NCBI RefSeq assembly: GCF_003614925.1
Contig: NZ_QYLP01000019.1
Span: 28,846 to 88,726, forward strand
Source of the DNA: Arthrobacter celericrescens
Lineage (GTDB): Bacteria; Actinomycetota; Actinomycetes; Actinomycetales; Micrococcaceae
Direction of reading: 5' to 3'
DNA: 59,881 nucleotides
Positions 9,324-18,963 of this stretch are shown here, piece by piece. The notes beneath the pieces were generated by a model. The model was given only the letters and a program-made list of their open reading frames with translations. It made no database searches and was not told where the DNA came from. Position numbers and translations under genes: made by a program. The first letter of the stretch is position 1, and every line of letters starts with the position of its first letter.

Positions 9324-9329
9324 ACGTTA
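9324..9329 (-). promoter_or_regulatory. Predicted -10 box of pafBC (leaderless)
   Basis: TAACGT reads toward pafBC and is followed by seven bases and the GTG start, with no Shine-Dalgarno sequence between. This is the geometry of actinobacterial leaderless promoters. No convincing -35 box is visible. Confidence 0.5.
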
Positions 9330-9354
9330 CTAAAGTCCCGGGGTTAACGAAGAC

Positions 9355-9394
9355 GGCGCGTCACCAGCCGGACGTTCCCGGCGGGTGACGCGCC
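9355..9394 (-). terminator. Hairpin terminator after the FKBP gene
   Basis: An 11-bp perfect stem (GGCGCGTCACC with its complement), an unpaired base on each side, and a further 5-bp GCCGG/CCGGC stem around a short loop. On the minus strand it is followed by a mildly T-rich stretch (GTCTTCGTT). It lies between the FKBP stop and the pafBC promoter, so it should end the pafA-side or FKBP transcript. Confidence 0.75.
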
Positions 9395-9423
9395 TACAGG
9401 TGCGTTCCTGGTGTGCGTCCCGT

Positions 9424-9819
9424 TTAGCGGACGGCGACCAGGTCCACGACGAAGATCAGCGCTTCGTTGGGCTTGATTGCCCCGCCGGCGCCACGGGATC
9501 CGTAGGCCAGTTCGGAGGGGATCTCGAGCCGGCGGCGGCCGCCGACGCGCATGCCGAGCAGGCCCTGGTCCCAGCCCTGGATGACCTGGCCGACGCCGAC
9601 ACGGAAGTCGAGCGGGGTGCCGCGGTTCCAGGAGGCGTCGAATTCTTCGCCGGTGGACCAGGCCACGCCGACGTAGTGGGTGGAGACGGTGTCGCCGGGC
9701 TTGGCCTCGGCGCCGTCGCCGACAATAAGGTCGGTGATGACGAGCTCGGCCGGGACGTCGCCTTCCGGGAAGTCGATTTCAGGCTTGGTGCGGTCGTAGT
9801 CGCGCTGTCCGAATGACAT
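9424..9819 (-). CDS. FKBP-type peptidyl-prolyl isomerase, cytoplasmic
   Basis: A 131-residue single-domain FKBP that speeds cis-trans isomerisation of Xaa-Pro bonds. Family landmarks are present: STHYVGV, the FDAS strand, VGVGQVIQGWDQGLLGM with the core Trp, LEIPSELAYG, and the closing LIFVVDLVAV. No signal peptide, so it should stay in the cytoplasm. GAGGAG lies five bases before the ATG. It follows the FKBP lipoprotein gene by 47 bases on the same strand, and the pair is ended by the hairpin at 9355-9394. Confidence 0.92.
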   Translation of the reverse strand: MSFGQRDYDRTKPEIDFPEGDVPAELVITDLIVGDGAEAKPGDTVSTHYVGVAWSTGEEFDASWNRGTPLDFRVGVGQVIQGWDQGLLGMRVGGRRRLEIPSELAYGSRGAGGAIKPNEALIFVVDLVAVR

Positions 9820-9866
9820 GGTTGCTCCTCAGTGTGTGCGTGGGTGGGTTTGCTGGCTGTTGGTGG

Positions 9867-10817
9867 CTACTCGGTGCCGAGGATGTCGACGACGAAGACG
9901 AGGTCGCCAATGGGCTTTCCGCTTTCAGGCGTGGCATCCGGGTAGGCGAGTGCTTTCGGGATGACAAGCAGTACGCGGGATCCAACGGTCTTGCCGGCCA
10001 GGCCCTGGGTCCAGCCCTTGATGACGCCGTTGAGCGGGAACGTGGCGACGCCCTTGTGCCCGAAGCTGTCCTCGAAGCTGGAGTCGAACTTCTTTCCGCC
10101 GCCCAGGGTGACGCCGACGTAGTTGACGGTCAGGGTGTCGGTGGCCTTGACGACGGCGCCCTTGCCCTTGATGAGGTCCTGGGCGATGAGGGACGCCGGG
10201 GCCTTGACTCCGGCGACCGAGATTTCCGGAACGCCGTCGTTGTTGACCTTGACGGTCGGCAGGCCGGCGGGCGGGGTGACGGTGTCGCCTTCGGGCTTGT
10301 CGAGGACCTTCGGTGCGTCCTTTACGGAGATCAGCTTGAAGACGAGAAGCTGGCTCGAGCCGGCCGCGGTGCCTCCGCTGGCGGCCTTGCCCGGTACGGC
10401 GAAGGCGATCTGCGAGCCGACCTTGGCGCCGACGACGACGTTGTAGATCAGTGAGCTGCCCTGCTTGAGCTTGTCGTTGAGTTCGATCGGCTGCGCGCCG
10501 CTTGGGTAGGTGTCCTCCAGGGTCTTGCCGGTCTTGCCGTCCACGGCCAGGTAGGACATTTCAACGATCTGGCCGGCCTTGATGCGGTCACCGCTGCCCT
10601 CGGTGACTTCCTTCACGGTGGGTTCCGCGACATCCAGCGGCTTGGGGAACTCCAGACCGGGGGCCTTCTTGTCGCCGTTGTCGGAAATCTTCAAGGAATC
10701 GAACTTGGCCACGTCGCCGGCAGATTGGCTGCTAGGTTCCGGCGCTGCGGGGTTGCCGCCTCCACAGGCGGTGAGCAGCAAAAGGCCAGGGATCAGTATT
10801 GCTAGGAGTCGGCGCAC
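9867..10817 (-). CDS. FKBP-type peptidyl-prolyl isomerase lipoprotein, two FKBP domains
   Basis: A 316-residue exported lipoprotein. The signal peptide ends in the lipobox LLTAC (Cys18), so the protein should be anchored on the outer face of the membrane. The C-terminal 110 residues form a good FKBP domain (VNYVGV, FDSSF, FPLNGVIKGWTQGL, VIPKALAY, FVVDILG). Residues about 75-160 look like a second, degenerate FKBP domain (VEMSYLAVDGKTGKTLEDTY, VGSQIAFAVPG) lacking the IxGW core. It starts at GTG with weak ribosome binding. It probably acts as a folding aid for exported proteins, with only the second domain likely to be catalytic. Confidence 0.88.
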   Translation of the reverse strand: MRRLLAILIPGLLLLTACGGGNPAAPEPSSQSAGDVAKFDSLKISDNGDKKAPGLEFPKPLDVAEPTVKEVTEGSGDRIKAGQIVEMSYLAVDGKTGKTLEDTYPSGAQPIELNDKLKQGSSLIYNVVVGAKVGSQIAFAVPGKAASGGTAAGSSQLLVFKLISVKDAPKVLDKPEGDTVTPPAGLPTVKVNNDGVPEISVAGVKAPASLIAQDLIKGKGAVVKATDTLTVNYVGVTLGGGKKFDSSFEDSFGHKGVATFPLNGVIKGWTQGLAGKTVGSRVLLVIPKALAYPDATPESGKPIGDLVFVVDILGTE

Positions 10818-10927
10818 AAGTTGAACTTTCGTCGGGGCTCAAGGACACGCGCCGGGGCCGGGGCCCGGGCACGAATGAGTTGACCTGGAAAATGGCCAAG
10901 TTCCAGAGTAGCGGCAAAAGCTGGGAG

Positions 10928-12292
10928 TCAGCTCATTGAATCCAGCAGGGCGTCCACCCGCTCGTCGACACTGCGGAAGGGGTCCTTGCACAGGATCGTC
11001 TGGTGGGCGCGGTCGTTCAGCTTCAGGTGCACCCAGTCCACGGTGTAGTCGCGGCCCAGTTCCTGTGCCCGCCGGACGAAGTCTCCGCGCAGTTTTGCGC
11101 GGGTGCTCTGCGGCGGCATGTCGACGGCGTCCTTGATGTCCGTGTCGGCCAGCAGCCGCCGTGCCGCGCCGCGGGACTGGAGCAGGTAGAACAGCCCGCG
11201 CTGCCGGGAGATGTCGTGGTAGGTCAGGTCCAGCTGGGCGATCCGCGGGGACTCCAGGCCCAGGCCGTGCCTGGCCATGTATCCGTCCATGAGCTTCTTC
11301 TTGATGGCCCAGTCCACTTCGGTGTCGATGGCGCTGGTGTTGCCGCTTTCGATGGCGTCGAGCGTGCGCTCCCACAGATCGAGGATCAGTGGGACGTGCG
11401 GGTTGTGGGCGCCGTTGGCCTCTACGAATTCGGTGACCTTCTCGAGGTATTCGCGTTGGATCTCGAGGGCCGTCAGCTGGCGGCCGTTGGCCAGGCGGAC
11501 CAGGGCTTTTCCGCTGAGGTCGTGGGAGATTTCCCGGATGCTGCGGATCGGATTCTCCATCCGCATGTCCCGCATGATGACGCCGGCTTCGATCATCCGG
11601 AGCAGCAGGTCCACGGTGCCGACCTTGAGGAGGGCGGTGGTTTCGGACATGTTGGAGTCGCCGACGATGACGTGGAGGCGGCGGAAGAATTCGGCGTCGG
11701 CGTGCGGCTCGTCCCGGGTGTTGATGATGGGCCGGGAACGGGTGGTCGCCGAGGAGACGCCCTCCCAGATGTGGTCGGCCCGCTGGGAGAACGCGAACGT
11801 GGCACCGTGCGGGGTCTTCAGGACCTTGCCGGCACCGGCGATCAGCTGACGGGTAACCAGGAACGGGATGAGGATTTCGGCGAGCCGGGAGAATTCGCCG
11901 CGCCGCGGGATGAGGTAGTTCTCGTGGCTGCCGTAGGAGTTCCCCGCGGAGTCGGTGTTGTTCTTGAACAGGTACACCGTGCCGTTGAACCCTTCCGCGG
12001 CGAGCCTGCTCTGTGCCTCGTCGACGAGGTCGTCCAGGATCAGTTCACCCGCCCGGTCGTGGGCGATCAGCTGGGCGAGGTCGTCGCATTCGGCGGTGGC
12101 ATATTCGGGGTGGGAGCCGACGTCGAGGTAGAGCCGCGAGCCGTTGGTGAGGAAGACGTTGGAGGAGCGGCCCCAGCTGACCACCTTGCGGAACAGGTAG
12201 CGGGCAACCTCCTCGGGGGCGAGGGGACGCGAATCGGGGCTCGAGTAGGAGATCCCGAATTCGGTTTCGATGCCGAAGATCCTCTTGTCCAT
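10928..12292 (-). CDS. pafA: Pup--protein ligase
   Basis: A 454-residue glutamine-synthetase-fold ligase that uses ATP to join the C-terminal glutamate of Pup to lysines of target proteins. The N-terminus is diagnostic ([16 protein letters not shown], with the ATP/Mg-binding GIETEFG), and the C-terminal domain ends in the usual [11 protein letters not shown] stretch. I start it at this Met because it matches the family N-terminus and lies one base beyond the prcA stop; a longer in-frame reading upstream overlaps prcA and resembles nothing. It is the last gene of the proteasome operon. Confidence 0.95.
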   Translation of the reverse strand: MDKRIFGIETEFGISYSSPDSRPLAPEEVARYLFRKVVSWGRSSNVFLTNGSRLYLDVGSHPEYATAECDDLAQLIAHDRAGELILDDLVDEAQSRLAAEGFNGTVYLFKNNTDSAGNSYGSHENYLIPRRGEFSRLAEILIPFLVTRQLIAGAGKVLKTPHGATFAFSQRADHIWEGVSSATTRSRPIINTRDEPHADAEFFRRLHVIVGDSNMSETTALLKVGTVDLLLRMIEAGVIMRDMRMENPIRSIREISHDLSGKALVRLANGRQLTALEIQREYLEKVTEFVEANGAHNPHVPLILDLWERTLDAIESGNTSAIDTEVDWAIKKKLMDGYMARHGLGLESPRIAQLDLTYHDISRQRGLFYLLQSRGAARRLLADTDIKDAVDMPPQSTRAKLRGDFVRRAQELGRDYTVDWVHLKLNDRAHQTILCKDPFRSVDERVDALLDSMS

Positions 12293-12293
12293 G

Positions 12294-13001
12294 TCAGGCC
12301 TCCCCTTCCAGCGAGCGAACGATTTCATCGGCGGACAGCCGCCTGAATGAACGGCGGGTGCCGCGGCTGCTCTCTGAACTGCGGTCGAGCACCGCCGCCT
12401 CCACCGCCGTTCCGGGCAGGGCCTCGGCTTCCTTGTCCGCGGCCAGGGCCCGGACGGCGAGCCGCAGGGCACCGGCCAGGCTGAGCTCGGCGCTCCACCC
12501 GTCCTCGAGGACAGCGGAGACCTGTTCGGCCAGGCCGCCCATGGCCACGAAGCCGTTGACGTCGGCGATCGAGCCGTCGAAGGTCAGCCGGTACAGGTGG
12601 TCGGAGGCCTGGTCCCGGCCTACCTCGGCCACGGCCAGTTCCACCTCAAAGGGTTTCTGCTCGGCGGTGAAAACCGCACCGAGGCTCTGCGCGTAGACGC
12701 TCGCAAGGCCGCGGGCGGTGACGTCTTCGCGGTCGTAGGAATAGCCACGGACGTCTGCGTAGCGCACTCCGGCTTGGCGCAGGCTCTCGAATTCGTTGTA
12801 CTTGCCGACCGCTGCGAAGGCGATCTTGTCGTAGATTTCGCCGAGCTTGTGCAGGGACGGGGAGGGGTTCTCGGCCACGAGGGCGATCCCGTCGGCGCAA
12901 CTGATCACGACCACCGAGCGGCCCCGGGCAATCCCCTTCCGCGCGAAATCCGCGCGGTCCTTCATCAGTTGTTCGGGCGAAACGTAGAACTGCTGGGTCA
13001 T
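12294..13001 (-). CDS. prcA: 20S proteasome alpha subunit
   Basis: A 235-residue alpha-type subunit. Alpha rings cap the 20S core and gate entry of substrates handed over by Arc. The N-terminus ([27 protein letters not shown]) and the core [18 protein letters not shown] match the actinobacterial family; there is no N-terminal threonine, as expected for an alpha subunit. It follows the prcB stop by one base and ends one base before pafA, so the three genes form a tightly packed, probably coupled unit. Confidence 0.95.
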   Translation of the reverse strand: MTQQFYVSPEQLMKDRADFARKGIARGRSVVVISCADGIALVAENPSPSLHKLGEIYDKIAFAAVGKYNEFESLRQAGVRYADVRGYSYDREDVTARGLASVYAQSLGAVFTAEQKPFEVELAVAEVGRDQASDHLYRLTFDGSIADVNGFVAMGGLAEQVSAVLEDGWSAELSLAGALRLAVRALAADKEAEALPGTAVEAAVLDRSSESSRGTRRSFRRLSADEIVRSLEGEA

Positions 13002-13002
13002 G

Positions 13003-13812
13003 TCAGGCCTCCCTTCCTTCGATCGTGCGTGAGCTTGCGATCCGGCCGGCGATGTCGGCCAGTTCCCGCTCCGGCACCCGGCGGGCGCCTGCCCGGTTCA
13101 CGGTGTACACCACGGGCCATAGCTGCCGGACGGGATCCGGACCGCCTGTGGCGGAGTCGTCGTCGGCGGCATCATAAAGGGCCTCGACGGCGACAGCCAC
13201 AGCCTCGGTCTCGGAAAGGTTGGGGCGCCACAGTTTCTTGAGGGCGCCACGGGCGAAGACGGAACCCGAGCCCACGGAGTGGTGTTCCTGTTCCTCGTAG
13301 CGGCCGCCCGTGACGTCATAGGAGAACAGGCGGCCGAGCTGGGCCACCTGGTCGAAACCGGCGAACAGCGGCACCACGGCCATTCCCTGCATTGCCATGG
13401 GCAGGTTGCTGCGGATCATGGCACCGAGCCGGTTGGCTTTGCCGTCCAGGCTGAGCAGGGTGCCTTCGATCTTTTCGTAGTGCTCCAGTTCCACCTGGAA
13501 GAGCTTGGTGATGTCGATAGCCAGGCCGGCCGTCCCGGCGATGCCCAGCACTGAGTAGCTGTCGGCCGGGAAGACTTTTTCGATATGCCTGCTGGCGATG
13601 ACGTTGCCCATGGTGGCCCGCCGGTCCCCCGCCATCAGCACGCCGCCCGGGTAGGCCAGGGCAACGATGGTGGTGGCGTGGGGTGCCTGCGGTAGCTGCC
13701 CGGCGGGGAGCAACTGGCTGCCGGGAAGGAGTTCAGGTCTTGAGCGCTGCAGATACTCGGTGAATGACGACGTTGCCTGGGTGGCCGGGAAGCCGGCCGT
13801 TAGCTCGTGCAC
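13003..13812 (-). CDS. prcB: 20S proteasome beta subunit, catalytic
   Basis: A 269-residue precursor of the catalytic subunit. Autocleavage should remove a propeptide of about 46 residues and expose Thr47 (HA then [11 protein letters not shown]), the nucleophile; the following GDRRATMGN and the conserved Lys/Asp network support an active enzyme. The GTG start has AAGGAG eight bases upstream and gives a propeptide of normal length. The open frame continues much further up through pup in a different frame and is not used. It follows pup by 67 bases. Confidence 0.95.
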   Translation of the reverse strand: MHELTAGFPATQATSSFTEYLQRSRPELLPGSQLLPAGQLPQAPHATTIVALAYPGGVLMAGDRRATMGNVIASRHIEKVFPADSYSVLGIAGTAGLAIDITKLFQVELEHYEKIEGTLLSLDGKANRLGAMIRSNLPMAMQGMAVVPLFAGFDQVAQLGRLFSYDVTGGRYEEQEHHSVGSGSVFARGALKKLWRPNLSETEAVAVAVEALYDAADDDSATGGPDPVRQLWPVVYTVNRAGARRVPERELADIAGRIASSRTIEGREA

Positions 13813-13879
13813 TGCTGCGCTCCTTCGACGATGACATCCGGGGCCCGGCGCCGGCCGGGCAGTGGGTGGGGCCCTGCCG

Positions 13880-14083
13880 CTATTGGCCGCCCTTTTGCAC
13901 GAATGCGCGGACAAACTCTTCGGCGTTGGATTCAAGCACGCCGTCGATTTCGTCCAACAGGTCGTCCACGCCCTGGGTGGCTGCGGATGCCTGGGCGTCC
14001 GGTGTAGCCGGAGGTGCCTCGGGTACCTCGTCTTCGATCTCGGTATCCCGGGACTGCGGCTGTTGTTGTTCCTGGGCTGCCAT
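13880..14083 (-). CDS. pup: Prokaryotic ubiquitin-like protein Pup
   Basis: A 67-residue, strongly acidic and largely disordered tag protein. The C-terminal half holds the coiled-coil region that docks on Arc ([23 protein letters not shown]) and ends VQKGGQ. Because the last residue is Gln rather than Glu, Dop must deamidate it before PafA can use it. The N-terminus ([13 protein letters not shown]) is Gln-rich. GGAG lies six bases before this ATG; an alternative ATG four codons earlier is possible. It lies between dop and prcB. Confidence 0.95.
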   Translation of the reverse strand: MAAQEQQQPQSRDTEIEDEVPEAPPATPDAQASAATQGVDDLLDEIDGVLESNAEEFVRAFVQKGGQ

Positions 14084-14229
14084 GACCCTCTCCATTCTCT
14101 TTGCCCCTGGGCGGCGGTTCCGGAGTGGAACTGCTGTGGGGACTCCCTGTAATGCCATATTGCCACGGTGCGGGCGGCCGTGCTGCTGTTTTCCCGCAGG
14201 CGATTCGCGCCGTACCGCGGGCCTGCCGT

Positions 14230-15846
14230 TCAGCCCCGCGGAGCCGGCGGCGGGCCGAGCAGTTCGCCGAGGAATCCCTCGGCCGTGGCGTGCTTCCGGA
14301 ACAGCTCGCCGGTGAGCGATTCGGTGCCGCGGAGCGGTTCCCTGGTGGGCACGCGCTGCAGTTTTCCGATGCCGGGGACATCGAAGATGACCGAGTCCCA
14401 GCTGGCCCCGACCACCTGCTTGCCGAACGTTGAAACGCACTTTCCGCGGAAGAAGGCCCGCGTATCGGCGGGAGGTTCGACGGCGGCACGGGCGATCGCG
14501 CCGTCGTCGACCAAGCGCTGCATCCGCTCCCTGGCGAGCATCCGGTAGTACAGCCCCTTCTCGGGGCGGATGTCGGACCATTGCAGGTCCACGAGGCCCA
14601 ACCGGGCGTCGCCCCATTCGAGCCCGTCGCGCCTGCGGTACCCCTCAAGGAGGGCCAGCTTCGCGAGCCATTCCACCGAGGAGGCAGCAGCCGGCGGGTT
14701 GGAGCCGAGCAGGGTGAGGACGGACTCCCAGCGTTCCAGCACGCCTTGCGTGTGTCCGTCGCCGCTGACCGCGTCCGAGACGCCTGTTTCCTGGGCAAGC
14801 TTGGCCGCGGCCTCGTAGTAGATCCACTGGATGTCCAGCGCCGTTACGCGGCGGCCGTCCAGCAGGCGGACGGTGGTGCTGAGCGAGGTGTCGTGACTGA
14901 CTTCCTGCAGCGCCGCCACCGGTTCGTGGAGCTCGATTCTTGGAGCCTGGCCGGCCTCGATCAGGCTCAGCACCATGGCCGTGGTGCCGAACTTGAGGTA
15001 GTTCGAAACCTGGCTCAGGTTGGCGTCGCCGATGATGACGTGCAGCCGCCGGTACTTGTCCGCAGTGGCATGCGGTTCGTCGCGGGTGTTGATGATCGGC
15101 CGGCGGATGGTGGTTTCGAGCCCGACTTCGGCCTCGAAGAAGTCCGCGCGCTGGCTGATCTGGTAGCCGGGCCGGGAACCGTCCTGGCTCAGCCCCACCC
15201 GTCCCGCGCCACAGATGACCTGCCGCGTGACGAAGAAGGGCGTGAGTCCGCGCACGATCTCCCCGAACGGCACCGAACGCGGCATGAGGTAGTTCTCATG
15301 GGAGCCGTAGGAGACTGACTTGTTGTCGGTGTTGTTCTTGTAGAGGTTGATTGGCGGCAGCTCCGGGTCGGCGGCGAGCTTCCGGACCGCGGCCAGCGCC
15401 ACCAGGTCGCCGGCGGCGTCCCAGGTGACCGCCGCCAGCGGGTTGGTCACCTCGGGGCTCGAGTATTCCGGGTGGGCGTGGTCCACATAGAGCCGTGCAC
15501 CGTTGCCGAGAACCATGTTCATCAGGAGCGAACCGGTCTCGTCCGAACCGTCGGCCTCCAGTTCCTGCCGGCCGTACGCGAGGGCCACCGCTTCGGCGTC
15601 GAGCACCGGCGGCTGGTCCGTCAGCTGGCTGGGGTCGGCGGCGCTGCGCTCCAGGGTCCAGCCGCGGGCGTCATGCAGCGGCTCCTCGTCCGTGTAGTCC
15701 CAGCGGGTCTCCGCTCCCCCGGCAGTCTTCTGCCGGGTGATCTGGGCGTAGGCCTGGATGACCCGGGCAGACATCATGGTGGCGTTGGCGCCGGGGGCGG
15801 ACGGGGCGTGGATGCCGTACTCCGTTTCGGAGCCCATGACGCGCAT
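14230..15846 (-). CDS. dop: Pup deamidase/depupylase
   Basis: A 538-residue homologue of PafA that converts the C-terminal Gln of Pup to Glu and also removes Pup from conjugates. The N-terminus MRVMGSETEYGIHAPS carries the ATP-binding GSETEYG box and is followed by the loop insertion typical of Dop (residues about 40-80, rich in Gly and Asp). The upstream in-frame extension overlaps arc and is rejected. The start follows GGCGGAG closely; a second ATG three codons later is equally possible. It lies 50 bases after arc and 146 bases before pup. Confidence 0.94.
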   Translation of the reverse strand: MRVMGSETEYGIHAPSAPGANATMMSARVIQAYAQITRQKTAGGAETRWDYTDEEPLHDARGWTLERSAADPSQLTDQPPVLDAEAVALAYGRQELEADGSDETGSLLMNMVLGNGARLYVDHAHPEYSSPEVTNPLAAVTWDAAGDLVALAAVRKLAADPELPPINLYKNNTDNKSVSYGSHENYLMPRSVPFGEIVRGLTPFFVTRQVICGAGRVGLSQDGSRPGYQISQRADFFEAEVGLETTIRRPIINTRDEPHATADKYRRLHVIIGDANLSQVSNYLKFGTTAMVLSLIEAGQAPRIELHEPVAALQEVSHDTSLSTTVRLLDGRRVTALDIQWIYYEAAAKLAQETGVSDAVSGDGHTQGVLERWESVLTLLGSNPPAAASSVEWLAKLALLEGYRRRDGLEWGDARLGLVDLQWSDIRPEKGLYYRMLARERMQRLVDDGAIARAAVEPPADTRAFFRGKCVSTFGKQVVGASWDSVIFDVPGIGKLQRVPTREPLRGTESLTGELFRKHATAEGFLGELLGPPPAPRG

Positions 15847-15896
15847 GGCTCCGCCTGCCGGGAGGTCGTTCCCCGGCAGCGCCTCGCTTCCCGGGG

Positions 15897-17702
15897 TCAC
15901 AGGTACTGGCCGGTGTTCGGAGTCGTCTCGATCGACTTCCCGGGCTCCTGGCCTGCCTTGCCCTGGACGATGGTGCGGATGTAGGTGATGCGTTCGCCCT
16001 TCTTGCCGGAGATGCGTGCCCAATCGTCCGGGTTGGTGGTGTTGGGCATGTCCTCATGCTCACGGAATTCGTCCACGACCGCGCGCAGCAGGTGGTCGAT
16101 CCGCAGGCCTTTCTGCTTGGTGGTCAGCAGGTCCTTGATGGCGTACTTCTTGGCACGGTCCACCACGTTCTGGATCACGGCGCCCGAGTTGAAGTCCTTG
16201 AAGTACAGCATCTCGGTGTCGCCGTTGGCGTAGGTCACTTCGAGGTATTCGTTGGACTTCTCGGTGGAGTACATCGCCTCCACGGTCCGCTGGACCATCG
16301 CGTCGACCGTGGACTGAACGTCGCCGCCGTGTTCGGCGAGGTCGTTCGGGTGGAACGGCAGGTCCGTGGTGATGTATTTGGCGAAGATGTCCGCGGCTGC
16401 TTCGGCATCCGGGCGCTGGATCTTGACCTTCACGTCGAGGCGGCCGGGCCGCAGGATGGCGGGGTCGATCATGTCTTCACGGTTTGACGCGCCGATCACG
16501 ATCACGTTGTCCAGCCGCTCCACGCCGTCGATCTCGCTCAGGAGCTGCGGCACGATGGTGGTTTCGACGTCGGAGGACACCCCGGTGCCGCGGGTGCGGA
16601 ACAGCGAGTCCATTTCGTCGAAGAAGACCACCACAGGGCTGCCGTCGGACGCCTTCTCCCGTGCCCGGGCGAAAATCAGGCGGATGTGCCGTTCGGTCTC
16701 GCCCACATACTTGTCCAGGAGCTCGGGGCCCTTGATGTTGAGGAAGTAGCTCTGCAGCTCGGTGTTGCCCGCACGCTCGCCGGCCCGGGCGGCCAGGGAG
16801 TTGGCCACGGCTTTGGCGATCAGGGTCTTGCCGCAGCCGGGAGGGCCGTAGAGGAGGATGCCCTTGGGCGCCTTGAGCCCGTGCTCGCGGTACAGGTCCG
16901 GGTGCAGGAAGGGAAGCTCGACGGCGTCGCGGATCTGCTCGATCTGCGGGCCGAGGCCGCCAATGTCTTCGTAGGTGATGTCCGGGACTTCTTCCAGGAC
17001 CAGGTTTTCGACTTCGGCGCGGGGCACCTTCTCCAGGACGTACCCGGTGCGCGAATCCAGGGAGAGGGCATCGCCGACCCGCAGGGACTGCCGTTGCAGG
17101 GCACCGGAGAGCCGGACCACCCGTTCCTCGTCAGCGCGGCCGACCACCAGGGCCCGGTCGTGGCCCAGCATTTCCTTCAACGTGACCAGTTCGCCGGCCC
17201 GTTCGTAGCCGAGGGCCATGACCACCAGCAGTGCTTCGTTCAGCAGCACTTCCTGGCCCACGGCCAGCTGGTTGACGTTGACCAGCGGGCTGATGCCGAC
17301 GCGCATTTTGCGGCCCGCATTGAAGATGTCCACGGATTCCTCCGTGGCGGCCTGTCCGGCGTTGCCGGCCGTTGATTGGCGGCGCGGATTGATCTGCAGG
17401 ATGGTACCGAAGCTGTACGGCGGCTGGCCGTCCTGCTCCAGGGCGCTCTTGAGCCGGACGATTTCGGCCTTCGCCGTTTCCAGCATGGTGACGAGCTTGC
17501 TGTTGTTCTGGGTTGCCGCCGCAAGTTGCCGGTCGATGTGCCGGAGTTTGTCTCGAAGGATGTTGATCTGCCGCTCGGCGACTGTCAGCTCGCCTTCTCC
17601 CGGCTTCGGTCCAAGCGCGGCCAGACCGCGTTCCACTGTGCCTTCCGCGTTTGCGGAGGACTCTTCCGGTGTCAGTCCGAAATCGTTGTTCGTGGTATCC
17701 AC
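15897..17702 (-). CDS. arc: Proteasome-associated AAA ATPase (Arc/Mpa)
   Basis: A 601-residue ring ATPase that recruits pupylated proteins and threads them into the 20S core. In order: an N-terminal coiled coil (about residues 40-90) that binds Pup, OB-fold domains, an AAA domain with Walker [10 protein letters not shown] and Walker [12 protein letters not shown], and a C-terminal GQYL that docks into the alpha ring. The GTG start is ten bases after GGAAGGGG. It heads the minus-strand proteasome genes. The 99-base gap to trmI contains TATAGA-like sequence that could serve as its promoter. Confidence 0.95.
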   Translation of the reverse strand: MDTTNNDFGLTPEESSANAEGTVERGLAALGPKPGEGELTVAERQINILRDKLRHIDRQLAAATQNNSKLVTMLETAKAEIVRLKSALEQDGQPPYSFGTILQINPRRQSTAGNAGQAATEESVDIFNAGRKMRVGISPLVNVNQLAVGQEVLLNEALLVVMALGYERAGELVTLKEMLGHDRALVVGRADEERVVRLSGALQRQSLRVGDALSLDSRTGYVLEKVPRAEVENLVLEEVPDITYEDIGGLGPQIEQIRDAVELPFLHPDLYREHGLKAPKGILLYGPPGCGKTLIAKAVANSLAARAGERAGNTELQSYFLNIKGPELLDKYVGETERHIRLIFARAREKASDGSPVVVFFDEMDSLFRTRGTGVSSDVETTIVPQLLSEIDGVERLDNVIVIGASNREDMIDPAILRPGRLDVKVKIQRPDAEAAADIFAKYITTDLPFHPNDLAEHGGDVQSTVDAMVQRTVEAMYSTEKSNEYLEVTYANGDTEMLYFKDFNSGAVIQNVVDRAKKYAIKDLLTTKQKGLRIDHLLRAVVDEFREHEDMPNTTNPDDWARISGKKGERITYIRTIVQGKAGQEPGKSIETTPNTGQYL

Positions 17703-17801
17703 GAAGCATCAGCCCCTTCCTGCGTCTATAGATAGACCTTAGCCCTCAAAAGGCCCGGGAAGGCTCTGACATCCGGAATGCGGACCAGTTTGTGATCTTC
17801 G

Positions 17802-18860
17802 CTAGCCGTCCTCGCCGGGGGCGTCCACGACGTTCGTGCCGGCGATGGCGTCGCGGGCAGCGCGGCGGAGCTTCTTGTCCGAAACCGCGCGCTCCCCGAC
17901 CGCACCGGGAGTCCAGGCGTTCAGGTCTTCTTCGCTGAATTCGGTCTTGGAGGGGCGCCGCTTGGTGGAAATTCCGGTGACGCCGTCGGCCAGGCGGCGG
18001 GTGACCAGCAGGAAGCCGGTGTGTGCCACCATGCGGTGGTCCGGGCGCACGGCCAGGCCTTCGAGGTGCCAGCCGCGGACCATGGATTCCCAGGCGTCGG
18101 GCTCGGTGAAGCGTCCATCGGCCCGGATCGCCTCTGCCGTGCGGGAGAGCTGGGTGACGGTGGCGACGTAGTTGATCCACACGCCGCCGGGTGCAAGGAC
18201 GGTGGCGACGGCGTCGATGCATTCCCAGGGGGCGAGCATGTCCAGCACCACGCGGTCCACGGAGCCGGGTTCCTCGCTGCGGACCACTTCCTCCTGGAAG
18301 TCACCCAGGGAGATCTTCCAGGCCGGGTGCGGGCCGCCGAAGATGGTTTCCACGTTACCGCGCGCAATGTCCGCGAATTCCTCGCGGCGTTCAAAGGAGT
18401 GAAGGTAGCCGGCGTCGCCCACGGCACGCAGCAGGGAGATCGAGAGGGCGCCGGAGCCCACGCCGGCTTCCACCACGCGGGCGCCGGGGAAGATGTCCGC
18501 CATGGTGACGATCTGGCCGGCATCCTTCGGGTAGACCACCGCCGCGCCACGGGGCATGGAGAGCACGAAGTCCGAAAGCAGGGGGCGCAGGGTCTGGTAC
18601 TGCTGGCCGATGTTGTTGGCGACCACCGATCCATCCACCTTGCCGATGATCTCGTCATGGTTCAGGAAGCCGCGGTGCGTGTGGAAGGCACCGCCCACTT
18701 CAAGCGTGATGGTGTTCATGCGGCCGCGTTCATCCGTGAGCTGGACACGCTCGCCGATCCGGAACGGTCCGCGCCGGCGTGCCGCTCCCGTCGCCTGGCT
18801 TGCCGAAGTGTCCGCGCCGGTCGCCAGGGTGTCATTGCTGGCGGCGGTTTCCCTGCTCAT
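17802..18860 (-). CDS. trmI: tRNA (adenine-58-N1)-methyltransferase
   Basis: A 352-residue SAM-dependent enzyme that makes m1A58 in the T-loop of tRNAs. The N-terminal beta-rich domain (FRIGERVQLTDERGRMNTITL) is followed by a Rossmann domain with the SAM site VVEAGVGSGALS and the downstream DRVVLDMLAPWE. The ATG with GAGGAA eight bases upstream gives a short disordered lead; a longer in-frame reading is not needed. It precedes arc, as in mycobacteria, where the Rv2118c homologue sits beside mpa. Confidence 0.93.
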   Translation of the reverse strand: MSRETAASNDTLATGADTSASQATGAARRRGPFRIGERVQLTDERGRMNTITLEVGGAFHTHRGFLNHDEIIGKVDGSVVANNIGQQYQTLRPLLSDFVLSMPRGAAVVYPKDAGQIVTMADIFPGARVVEAGVGSGALSISLLRAVGDAGYLHSFERREEFADIARGNVETIFGGPHPAWKISLGDFQEEVVRSEEPGSVDRVVLDMLAPWECIDAVATVLAPGGVWINYVATVTQLSRTAEAIRADGRFTEPDAWESMVRGWHLEGLAVRPDHRMVAHTGFLLVTRRLADGVTGISTKRRPSKTEFSEEDLNAWTPGAVGERAVSDKKLRRAARDAIAGTNVVDAPGEDG

Positions 18861-18963
18861 GGATGTGTTCCTCGCTTTTGTCAGGCTGGCCGTGGATTCG
18901 CGCCGCGGAGGCGGCGGTGTCCGGATTAATTCGTGGCAGGCAGGTAACTCTACCGGGAAGCTG

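Noticed and set aside
11003..12346. A 447-codon plus-strand frame opposite pafA
   Set aside because: Mirrors pafA codons and is rich in Val, Gly and Glu runs; no independent evidence.
12293..12472. In-frame upstream extension of pafA
   Set aside because: It overlaps prcA, and the protein matches the PafA family only from [13 protein letters not shown] onward.
13813..14166. In-frame upstream extension of prcB through pup
   Set aside because: The GTG with AAGGAG gives a normal propeptide; the extension is the pup gene in another frame.
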